The translations under genes and the position numbers were made by a program. A stretch of DNA of 45,960 nt from Deltaproteobacteria bacterium (GTDB lineage: Bacteria; Desulfobacterota; Deferrimicrobia; Deferrimicrobiales; Deferrimicrobiaceae), in assembly GCA_021824125.1 (NCBI GenBank), contig JAKALO010000005.1, positions 1 to 45,960 on the forward strand. The letters run 5' to 3'. The notes below the pieces were generated by a model that worked only from the letters and a program-made list of their open reading frames with translations, was not told the origin of the DNA and made no database searches. Below, piece by piece: positions 29,934 through 37,654 of this stretch (positions within the stretch are counted from its first letter, which is position 1; each line of letters opens with the position of its first letter).

Positions 29934-30060
29934 GGGTTCACCTCGGTCAGCGAAGATAGGGAATATTTTAGACGTTTATCTCGTTTGCGTCATGGATAAA
30001 TCGTGCTACCGTTTTCCTGACATGGCCGACCCGACGAAGAAAAGGACCTGGACCTGAACC

Positions 30061-30229
30061 CTAGTGCACCGTCTCACAAATACCTTGGCATTCGAGCGCC
30101 GCTGCATCCGCTCCAGCTTCGTTGCGCAAGTTCGCCGTACTTTACCAGTACGCCTTCACTTACGCGCCTCGCTGGCGCGGCGCATCGACGCTCTCGGTGC
30201 GTCAAGCTATTTGTGAGACGGTACACTAG
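30061..30229. repeat. 169-bp imperfect palindromic element with 22-bp terminal inverted repeats
   Basis: CTAGTGCACCGTCTCACAAATA (30061-30082) versus reverse complement of 30208-30229, one mismatch; apex GTACTTTACCAGTAC; both arms partly complementary. Confidence 0.85.
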
Positions 30230-30405
30230 CCCGCATTTCTCACCAGCCTCCTGCGGCGGCGGCGGATACTGGCATGTCTACTGCGTTGCACTCCTTCGTT
30301 CTCCTCGACGTAGTTTCAACTACGCCTGCGTCGCCCGAAGTTCGTGCGCCTTGTATACACGCCCGTCTCCACCGCCTCGCTACGGAGCCCGGTAAGAAAT
30401 GCGGG
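30230..30405. repeat. 176-bp imperfect palindromic element abutting the previous one, 15-bp terminal inverted repeats
   Basis: CCCGCATTTCTCACC (30230-30244) versus reverse complement of 30391-30405, one mismatch; apex CGTAGTTTCAACTACG. Confidence 0.82.
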
Positions 30406-31808
30406 CCAGTATTCGCTGGAAACGCTTGTTTTTAGCGGTATTGCTGGGGGTGAACGCCTGCACGCTATTGGTGTGGGCCTTGCTTCCCGCGGAATTCTCA
30501 ACCAATGTGACGCTTCTCCTGTCCGCGCTTCTGGGGGAGATGATCGCCGGGGCCGGTATCTACCTTTTCCTTGAATACAAGGTTTTCCGCCCCGCGGAAC
30601 TCTGGGGCGAGAGGATTTCCGTACCGGGAACGGGACCGTTTCCGATGGACGCCGGCGTTCTGACGCCGCTCGCCCATGTCGTCGGGGAAAGGTACGGCCG
30701 CGCCCTCGAGGAACTGGTGCAGGGTATTCGCGAGAAGGAGAGTCGACTTAATCAGGTCGAAATGCTCCGACGCGACCTCGAGGAAACGAAGGGCCACCTC
30801 GAATCGAAGATCCACGACCTGCACACCATCTACGAGGTTTCCACCGTCATCGCGGGAACGCTGGACACCGAGGAACTGTTCCGGATTCTGCCGGAACGGG
30901 TCATGCGGACTCTTGGCCTGAACGACTTCTGCATAATGCTCTACAATCCCGACACCCGGATGCTCACCGCCCGCGCGGGACCGGGAGCGGCGTCGGACCT
31001 CCCCCGGGAATTCGTCGTAGCGCCGGGCGAAGGGGTGGCGGGGAGGGTATTCGATTCGGGCGAACCGGTCTACATCCCGGATGTCCGGTCCTCCACCGAG
31101 TTTCTTTATTACGGGGGAGCCAGGATGGACGTGCGCTCCTTCATGTGCGTGCCGCTCCTTTCCAAGGGGAAGGCGATCGGTGTCCTGAACGTCAACCACT
31201 CGGAGCCGAACGCCTTCGACGCCGAGTCGCTGGCGACGATGCGGGTGCTGGCGTCCTACCTGGCTATAGCGATCGAAAACGCGGAGCTGTTCCGTTTCGT
31301 CAAGACGCTGGCCGACAAGGACTCCCTTACGCTGCTATACAATCACGGCGCGTTCCACGAAAAGCTCCAGGTCGAGATGGAGCGGGCCGCCCGCTACGGG
31401 CGCCCCCTCTCAGTGATCATGCTCGACCTCGACTGCTTCAAGGAGATCAACGACACCCACGGGCACCTTGTGGGGGACCGGATTCTCCTGATGACCGCGG
31501 GGGTTCTCTGCGCCCACCTGCGGAAAAGCGACATAGCCGCGCGGTACGGGGGCGACGAGTTCACCGTGATCCTCCCCGAGACGGACCTCTCGGCGTCCTC
31601 CGCCATCGCCGGCAGGATCGCCGCGGGGATTTCCGAGGTCAGAATGGACACCGGAAAGGGTGAGGAGATACACTTCACGGCGAGCATCGGGTATGCAGCC
31701 TGTCTTCCCGACTCCAAGGACCGCGAGAACATCCTTAACGTGGCGGACCGCCTGATGTACGAATCGAAGCGCCGCGGGCGCGGGGGGGTGCTGGGGGAAC
31801 AGTTGTAG
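30399..31808 (+). CDS. Membrane GAF-GGDEF diguanylate cyclase
   Basis: N-terminal hydrophobic segments, coiled coil, GAF-like region, catalytic RYGGDEFTVILPE with RKSD I-site five residues upstream. Confidence 0.93.
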   Translation: MRASIRWKRLFLAVLLGVNACTLLVWALLPAEFSTNVTLLLSALLGEMIAGAGIYLFLEYKVFRPAELWGERISVPGTGPFPMDAGVLTPLAHVVGERYGRALEELVQGIREKESRLNQVEMLRRDLEETKGHLESKIHDLHTIYEVSTVIAGTLDTEELFRILPERVMRTLGLNDFCIMLYNPDTRMLTARAGPGAASDLPREFVVAPGEGVAGRVFDSGEPVYIPDVRSSTEFLYYGGARMDVRSFMCVPLLSKGKAIGVLNVNHSEPNAFDAESLATMRVLASYLAIAIENAELFRFVKTLADKDSLTLLYNHGAFHEKLQVEMERAARYGRPLSVIMLDLDCFKEINDTHGHLVGDRILLMTAGVLCAHLRKSDIAARYGGDEFTVILPETDLSASSAIAGRIAAGISEVRMDTGKGEEIHFTASIGYAACLPDSKDRENILNVADRLMYESKRRGRGGVLGEQL

Positions 31809-31877
31809 CCGGACGTGATCGGTGGCCGCGAGCGGCATTGGACAGAATACGGCGACTCTGCTATCTAAGGAGAGAGG

Positions 31878-33191
31878 ATGTTGAAACCGGGCGCGGGAGG
31901 CTGGAGCGGGTTCCTGATGGAGCAGTGGAAAAAAATGAGCATCGTGTCCGGTGAAGTACCCACCACCGAAGAACTGGAGTTGCTCAAGGAGGCGCGTCAA
32001 CGCGTCGGGATGGTCATAAGGGCCCGTTGGGTAATCCTTGGCATCCTGGCGGGCTACGGCCTGGTGGCGTACATATTTTTCCAGCACTCATCGGCGGACA
32101 CCTCCCGCATCACCTTCCTCCACCGGATCGTCCCGGTCATCGCGTTTCTGGCGGTCGCGGCCTACAACGCGTGGTACCAGTACAGCTACGAATGGTTCGT
32201 CAGGATCCGCTCGCTCAACGCGATCCAGCTACTTTTCGACCTTCTGTTCGTGACGGTGATCGTCCACTTCAGCGGCGGTGCGGTGTCCTGGTTCTGGACG
32301 ATGTACATGGTCCTGACGCTCGAGGCGGCCCTCATCATGGATGACCGTTCGGACACGTACTCCATAGCCGGCGCCGGAGCGCTTGCGTACGGCGGCCTTC
32401 TGACTTTCGAATATTACGGCGTCATCGCTCCCGTTCAGATGCCGTTCGAGAACAACGCGCTGCAGCAGACGTTCGCGTACGAGATGATCAAGTGGGCGTG
32501 GGTGTCCATCACCAATTTCTGCGTGGCCTTCGTGGGGGTCTTCATGATGGACACGGTCCGCCGCCGGGAAAGACAGCTTCGCGAGCTTGCCGTCAGGGAT
32601 GCCCTCACCTCGCTTTACAACCGGCGGTATTTCTTCTATCGCCTCAATTCGGAGATCCAGCGGGCGAAACGATACGGGCGCACCCTGTCCCTGCTGATAC
32701 TCGACGTCGACAATTTCAAGAAGTACAACGACAGTTACGGACACCAGGCGGGTGACAAGGTTCTGGCCAACCTTGCCGCCCGGATATCGTCCAATATCCG
32801 GCGGAGCGACGTGAATCCCACCTACGAGGTGGACATAGCCAGCCGGTACGGAGGCGAGGAGTTCGCGGTCATCCTTCCGGAGGCGGCGTCGGTCCAGGGG
32901 ATCGTGGCCGCCGAGCGGCTGAGGGCCAGCATAGAAGCGAGGGGAGCTTTCATGGTCGCCGAGCGGATACGCCGTAAGATCGAGGAATCCCGGTTCGATG
33001 GACCGGGCGTGACGATCAGCATCGGCGTCGCATCGTACCCGGAGCACGGGGTGGAGTTGGAGTCCCTGCTCAAGGCCGCCGACGATGCGCTCTACCTGGC
33101 GAAGAAGGAAGGGAAGAACAGGGTCGTTCTGGCGGAACAGTATGCGGGGGCGGGTCCTTCGGGAGGGACTGATGGACAGAAAGAGGGTTGA
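31878..33191 (+). CDS. Membrane GGDEF diguanylate cyclase (GGEEF active site)
   Basis: Multiple TM segments; DALTSLYNRRYFFYRLNSEIQRAKRYGRTLSLLILDVDNFKKYNDSYGHQAGDKVL; RYGGEEFAVILPEA. Confidence 0.92.
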   Translation: MLKPGAGGWSGFLMEQWKKMSIVSGEVPTTEELELLKEARQRVGMVIRARWVILGILAGYGLVAYIFFQHSSADTSRITFLHRIVPVIAFLAVAAYNAWYQYSYEWFVRIRSLNAIQLLFDLLFVTVIVHFSGGAVSWFWTMYMVLTLEAALIMDDRSDTYSIAGAGALAYGGLLTFEYYGVIAPVQMPFENNALQQTFAYEMIKWAWVSITNFCVAFVGVFMMDTVRRRERQLRELAVRDALTSLYNRRYFFYRLNSEIQRAKRYGRTLSLLILDVDNFKKYNDSYGHQAGDKVLANLAARISSNIRRSDVNPTYEVDIASRYGGEEFAVILPEAASVQGIVAAERLRASIEARGAFMVAERIRRKIEESRFDGPGVTISIGVASYPEHGVELESLLKAADDALYLAKKEGKNRVVLAEQYAGAGPSGGTDGQKEG

Positions 33192-33861
33192 CCAATATCG
33201 CTTTGCGCTCTTCGGGCGGATGGTGATGGGGGTCGCCCACGAGGTTGACAACTACCTGAGCGTCATCATGGGATTCGCCGAACTGATCCAGATCTCGGGG
33301 GCAGGGGAGAAGAAGTCTCTGGACAGCGTGGGGAAAATCCTCCACGCAGGGGAGAGGATCAACAACATAATAAAGCATTTTTCATATTACGTGCGTCCCC
33401 ACGCACCGCTTCGAGAGCCGTTCTCCCCCGCGGACATGGTCGGGGAATGCATCGTTTTCTCGCGGTTCGACCTGGGTCGCAACAACGTGACGCTCGTCCT
33501 TCCCGAGAGTTACCCGGCGGGGTTTTTGAACGGGGACAGAAGGGATATCGCCCTCACGCTGCTCGCGCTCCTGTTCAACGGAGCGGAGGCCATGGCGGAG
33601 CAAGGGGGGGGTGTCCTCAAACTGGAAGCCTCGCGGGGGGACGGCTTCTGGGAGTTCGCCGTGACCGACGAGGGTGCGGGGATTCCGCCCGGAATCACGA
33701 CCCGGATATTCGAGGAAGGGTTTTCGACGAAGAACGGCCCGGCCAACAACGGGATGGGCCTTCCGGTCGCGCGGTGCCTGGCGGGTGAAATGGGGGGAAC
33801 GCTTTACGTGGAGAACCTGCCAGGGGGAGGGTGCGGCGCCGTTCTCAGAATCCCGGGGTAA
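33172..33861 (+). CDS. Small soluble histidine kinase
   Basis: ATG 33172; MVMGVAHEVDNYLSVIMGFAELIQ (H-box-like), VTDEGAGIPPGITTRIFEEGFSTKNGPANNGMGLPVARCLA (HATPase_c). Confidence 0.82.
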   Translation: MDRKRVDQYRFALFGRMVMGVAHEVDNYLSVIMGFAELIQISGAGEKKSLDSVGKILHAGERINNIIKHFSYYVRPHAPLREPFSPADMVGECIVFSRFDLGRNNVTLVLPESYPAGFLNGDRRDIALTLLALLFNGAEAMAEQGGGVLKLEASRGDGFWEFAVTDEGAGIPPGITTRIFEEGFSTKNGPANNGMGLPVARCLAGEMGGTLYVENLPGGGCGAVLRIPG

Positions 33862-33867
33862 CCACGG

Positions 33868-33906
33868 GGAAAAAAAACGGGCGGGGTTTACGGCACCCCG
33901 CCCGTT
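33868..33906 (-). terminator. Intrinsic terminator for the minus-strand Ala/Pro repeat gene
   Basis: Minus strand AACGGGCGGGG-tgccgtaaa-CCCCGCCCGTT followed by a U-tract. Confidence 0.8.
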
Positions 33907-33935
33907 CAACATCCCGGCTTGTTCGGATTGCGCGG

Positions 33936-34190
33936 TTACTTCTTCTCGCTTGCCGCCGCGGGCGCGGCGGCCTCGGCCGGAGCCGCGGGCGCGACTGCCG
34001 CGGGCGCGGCGGCCTCAGCCGGAGCCGCAGGAGCGACTGCCGCGGGCGCGGCGGCCTCGGCCGGAGCTGCGGGCGCGACTGCCGCGGGCGCGGCGGCCTC
34101 GGCCGGAGCCGCTTTTTGCTCGGCGAACACCACTGTCGCAAACGAAAGAACCAGTCCACAGACCAACAGAACCGCGAAGTGCTTCTTCAT
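33936..34190 (-). CDS. Secreted Ala/Pro-rich tandem-repeat protein
   Basis: ATG 34190 with SD GGAGGG 8 nt upstream; signal peptide MKKHFAVLLVCGLVLSFATVVFA; 14-aa repeats APAEAAAPAAVAPA. Confidence 0.7.
   Translation of the reverse strand: MKKHFAVLLVCGLVLSFATVVFAEQKAAPAEAAAPAAVAPAAPAEAAAPAAVAPAAPAEAAAPAAVAPAAPAEAAAPAAASEKK
33961..34114. repeat. 42-bp tandem repeat, 3 full copies plus a partial
   Basis: Units start at 33961, 34003, 34045 and 34087 (ggcgcggcggcctcggccggagccgcgggcgcgactgccgcg). Confidence 0.92.
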
Positions 34191-34297
34191 CGCAACCACC
34201 CTCCGATTGGATAAGATACGAGATTATCCAATAAAAATTTAATAAAGCAAATAAATATTCATTGGCGTGAATATTGCCATTTGGAAAGGTGTGGCGT

Positions 34298-34522
34298 TTA
34301 AATTTTGCCGGTCGAAATCAGCCGTTTTGCCCTCATGATCTCGGTCGGGTACAGGTTTGCGGGCACTTTCTCCCTGCCCAGAGCGCTGTAGACGATGTAT
34401 CTCGCACACAACGAATTGTCCTTGGCGCAATAGGATTCCTTGACGTAACTCATCGAGACGGGCATATTCGTCATCTCCTCGTTGAAAAAAGGACATGTCG
34501 GCAGAAGTTCGCATACGGGCAT
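34298..34522 (-). CDS. Small cysteine-containing protein of unknown function
   Basis: SD GGAGGG 7 nt before ATG (34522); MPVCELLPTCPFFNEEMTNMPVSMSYVKESYCAKDNSLCARYIVYSALGREKVP. Confidence 0.65.
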   Translation of the reverse strand: MPVCELLPTCPFFNEEMTNMPVSMSYVKESYCAKDNSLCARYIVYSALGREKVPANLYPTEIMRAKRLISTGKI

Positions 34523-34590
34523 GGGATTGCCCTCCGGCTGCGTGTTTTCACCCACTCCCGAATTAACAGCAATATATATGCCTGCCGGTA

Positions 34591-35178
34591 GACGGCGGGT
34601 TCGCGTTCAAATCCCCATGGCCGGCAACGTATCCAAATAGCTATCCCGGAAGTCGCTGCGCCGGATCCCCCTTCGGCTGCGCCGCCTCGGAGGGGGACTC
34701 CGTTCGTGGCTCGCCGTGCGGTGGACCTGCACGGCTGCGCTTTACCTCACTGCGCCCCCCTCCTGCGGCGACTCCGCCGACCCCTACCGTTGCGTGCGCC
34801 TTCCGAAGCGTCTTTCCGATACGTTGCCGTACTGCAAATGAAATGATGTGCTTAGTCGTGTGGTGCCGAAGAGGGGATTTGCCCGCCTGAGCCTCCGGCG
34901 ATCACGCCTTCGGCCTGTGCGGCGCCCCTCGCCGGTTCAAATCCCAGTTGGCGGCAATGGTTGCGGGATGAAACTTTGTTGTGGTGCCGAAGGGGGGATT
35001 TGCCCGATGAGCCTCGTGCGTTCTCGCACTCGGCCCCCCGGCGGCTTGCCCGCCTGACGCGCTCCGCAAGGTCGCGCTTTTCCTCCCTGTTCGGTCGGCG
35101 GCGGGCTCGCGTTCAAATCCCCATGATCGGCAATGGTGGTGGGATGAAGATTTGTTATGGTGCCGAAGGGGGGATTTG
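34591..35178 (-). repeat. Degenerate array of tRNA-Leu 3'-end copies and T-arm-bounded palindromic inserts
   Basis: TGGTGCCGAAG(A/G)GGGGATTTG at 34861-34881, 34982-35002 and 35158-35178; matching GTTCAAATCCC(C) blocks near 34605, 34935 and 35111. Confidence 0.8.
34623..34828. repeat. 206-bp imperfect palindromic element with 11-bp perfect terminal inverted repeats
   Basis: GGCAACGTATC at 34623-34633 and GATACGTTGCC at 34818-34828; apex GCCGTGC-ggtggacct-GCACGGC. Confidence 0.7.
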
Positions 35179-35244
35179 AACCCCCACACCCTTGCGGGCA
35201 CTAGACCCTGAATCTAGCGCGTCTGCCAGTTCCGCCACTTCGGC
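35158..35244 (-). tRNA. tRNA-Leu (anticodon CAG), CCA encoded
   Basis: Minus strand GCCGAAG..CTAGA-TTCAGGG-TCTAG..long variable arm..GGGGGTTCAAATCCCCCCTTCGGCACCA. Confidence 0.93.
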
Positions 35245-35388
35245 GCCCGGTTCGCGAAGATAGGATTATAGCAAAGCCCACGCGCGAGGCAACATGGAAA
35301 GTGGCATGTGACGTGAGATTGCCGCTATCCGCATTTGTTCGTGAAAGGGTAGGATGAACGAAACGTTCAGGTAACGGAAGGACTTCGA

Positions 35389-37629
35389 TTGAGAACCAGG
35401 GAGTACTGGGAAGACTGGCTCAGGCGCAATGCGGAAGCGCTCCGCCGGGAGGTTTCCAACGTGCGTGATTGGTACAGGCTTGCCGGCGTGTCCAAGGGCG
35501 AGCGCAGACTCTTCCGTGCCGCCTTGAAGAGCATGGGTGAAGGGTTTGGCCGGCGTGGGAAGGGGAAGTTCGCTCGCCGGCGCGCGGAGCCGGGGGCGGC
35601 CCCGCAGGGAACGCCGTACGGTCATCCCTCGCGAAAGGGAAAGGAGGAGCAGGGCGGTTCCATACGGTACGGGCGCCTCCGGTTCACCCGTGAGGGAAGG
35701 CCCATCGTGATCCCGGATTACCCAGGCGAGCCTGCTATCCGCATCCCCGGGCACGCCCTGTCCGGCGCCTGGCCGAAGGACCGGGTCCGCGTCGCCCTTT
35801 CGGGGGGAAAGGGCGGGGCGCCTCCACAGGGGCGGATCGTGCAGGTTCTGGAACGGGGCATCCGGACGTTCGTCGGACGCTTAGCCCAGGTCGGCGAACG
35901 CTCCTTCGTGCGATTCCGGGACCGGGAGTCGGACCTCCACCTCCCGGCAATGGTCCCCCCATCCTTGAAACCGTCGCCGGGCGACCTGGTACTCGCGGAG
36001 ATCGCCGAATACCCGGGGGGAGGGCAGGAGGGAAAGGCGCGCATTCTGCGGGTCCTCGGGAAGGAGCACACGATGGAGACGATTTTTCTCGCCGTCGCCT
36101 CCTCCCGGGATGTTCCGCTGGAATTCCCGGACGGGGCGGCCAGGGAAGCGCGGCGGATTCCGAGGACAGTCCGTTTCACCGGCAGGCCGGGGCGGGGGAA
36201 AGAGCCCCCGGAAATCCTCGAGCGAATTGACCGGAGGGACCTGCCGTTCGTCACGATCGACGGCGAGGACGCCAGGGATTTCGACGACGCCGTATGCCTT
36301 GTGCAGGATCGGGGAAGCAGCCGTCTTTTCGTTGCCGTCGCCGACGTCTCACACTACGTCCCGGTCGGGGGGGAGATTGACCGGGACGCCTTCGCTCGTG
36401 GCACCAGCATCTACTTCCCCGACCGCTCGGTACCGATGCTGCCGCCGGAGCTTTCAGAGGGTGTGTGCAGCCTCAAGCCGGGGGTAAATCGCCTGGCGAT
36501 GACCGTGGAAATCCCTTTCGATTCGCAGGACCGCCCCGGTAGCCCGTCCTTTTACCCATCCGTGATCCGCAGCCGTGCCCGTCTCACGTACGACGAAGTG
36601 CACGGGTTCCTTGCCGGACCGGGTGAGCGCGCAGGGAAAGGGAAGATCACTGCCGAAATCGGGAAAATGCTGAGGCGGATGGAAGTCGTCGCCGGACGGC
36701 TCACCCTCGCCCGCACGGCCCGCGGGGCGCTCGACTTCGATCTTCCCGAAGCGAGGATCGTGGTGGAAGACGGCCTCCCGGTGGACGTGGCGGCGTCGCC
36801 GCGCTGGGAATCCCACCGCCTCGTCGAGGAATTCATGCTGCTTGCAAACACGGCGGTCGCGGAGTTCCTCTCGGGGAAGGAGGTCCCGTTCCTTTCGCGC
36901 ATCCACGAGCCGCCCGCAGAGGACCGCATGAAGGAATTCGAAGACGCCGCGTCGCGGCTCCTCCGGGTGGCGAGGGTTACCGATCGCCGGGACATCTCCT
37001 CCCGGCTCCAGGCGTGGGCCGCAGCGGCACGCGGGGGTAAATTCGAGAAGCACGTCAACATGCTGCTGCTGAGAAGCCTGATGCTCGCCCGGTACGGGCC
37101 GGAACAGCTGGGGCATTTCGGCCTTTCACTGTCCCAGTACACCCACTTCACGTCGCCGATCCGCCGCTATCCAGACCTTGTCGTCCACCGGGTGCTCAAG
37201 GCGACGCTCGGGGACAGGAGTCTTTCCGCCTGCGTCCTTAAAATCGGGGAAAAAGGCGCGGAGATCGGCCGGCACCTGAGCGATCGCGAACGGGACGCCA
37301 TGGACGCGGAACGGGACGTCGAACAGCGCGCGAAAGCGCTCTACCTGTCGAAGAGGGTCGGGGAGATTTTCACCGGTGTGATCTCCTCGATCGTCGGCTT
37401 CGGGTTTTTCGTCGAGCTCGCGGAATGCTTCGCGGAAGGATTCGTGCACGTTTCCTCGCTGCGGGACGATGAATACAGGTATTCCGCGGAAAGGAAGGAG
37501 TGGTACGGTCTTTTACGGAAGACACGGTTCTCCCCGGGGGACCGTTTGCGGGTCAGGTTAAGGCGGGCCGACGTGGATCGCGGCGAAGTCGACCTCCTTT
37601 TGATTGAAAAGCTGCCGGATTCCCAATAG
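35389..37629 (+). CDS. rnr: Ribonuclease R
   Basis: RNB domain DLPFVTIDGEDARDFDDAVCL, FPDRSVPMLPPELSEGVCSL, YTHFTSPIRRYPDLVVHR; C-terminal S1 domain. Confidence 0.92.
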   Translation: MRTREYWEDWLRRNAEALRREVSNVRDWYRLAGVSKGERRLFRAALKSMGEGFGRRGKGKFARRRAEPGAAPQGTPYGHPSRKGKEEQGGSIRYGRLRFTREGRPIVIPDYPGEPAIRIPGHALSGAWPKDRVRVALSGGKGGAPPQGRIVQVLERGIRTFVGRLAQVGERSFVRFRDRESDLHLPAMVPPSLKPSPGDLVLAEIAEYPGGGQEGKARILRVLGKEHTMETIFLAVASSRDVPLEFPDGAAREARRIPRTVRFTGRPGRGKEPPEILERIDRRDLPFVTIDGEDARDFDDAVCLVQDRGSSRLFVAVADVSHYVPVGGEIDRDAFARGTSIYFPDRSVPMLPPELSEGVCSLKPGVNRLAMTVEIPFDSQDRPGSPSFYPSVIRSRARLTYDEVHGFLAGPGERAGKGKITAEIGKMLRRMEVVAGRLTLARTARGALDFDLPEARIVVEDGLPVDVAASPRWESHRLVEEFMLLANTAVAEFLSGKEVPFLSRIHEPPAEDRMKEFEDAASRLLRVARVTDRRDISSRLQAWAAAARGGKFEKHVNMLLLRSLMLARYGPEQLGHFGLSLSQYTHFTSPIRRYPDLVVHRVLKATLGDRSLSACVLKIGEKGAEIGRHLSDRERDAMDAERDVEQRAKALYLSKRVGEIFTGVISSIVGFGFFVELAECFAEGFVHVSSLRDDEYRYSAERKEWYGLLRKTRFSPGDRLRVRLRRADVDRGEVDLLLIEKLPDSQ

Positions 37630-37654
37630 AATGGTGAGCGACTCGGGAGGGGCC

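Noticed and set aside
30213-30501. Short ORFs (60-76 aa) inside the palindromic elements
   Set aside because: Arise from palindrome sequence; no SD or conserved pattern.
33919-34242. Plus-strand Ala/Gly-rich ORF over the 42-bp repeats
   Set aside because: Repeat length divisible by 3 keeps several frames open; only the minus strand has a signal peptide, SD and terminator.
34591-35160. Possible CRISPR array
   Set aside because: Repeats are few, unequal in spacing (121 and 176 bp), degenerate and tRNA-derived; no cas genes.
34848-35201. Short ORFs in the tRNA-Leu repeat zone
   Set aside because: Translations of tRNA-derived repeats (e.g. VQIPVGGNGCGMK / VQIPMIGNGGGMK), not credible proteins.
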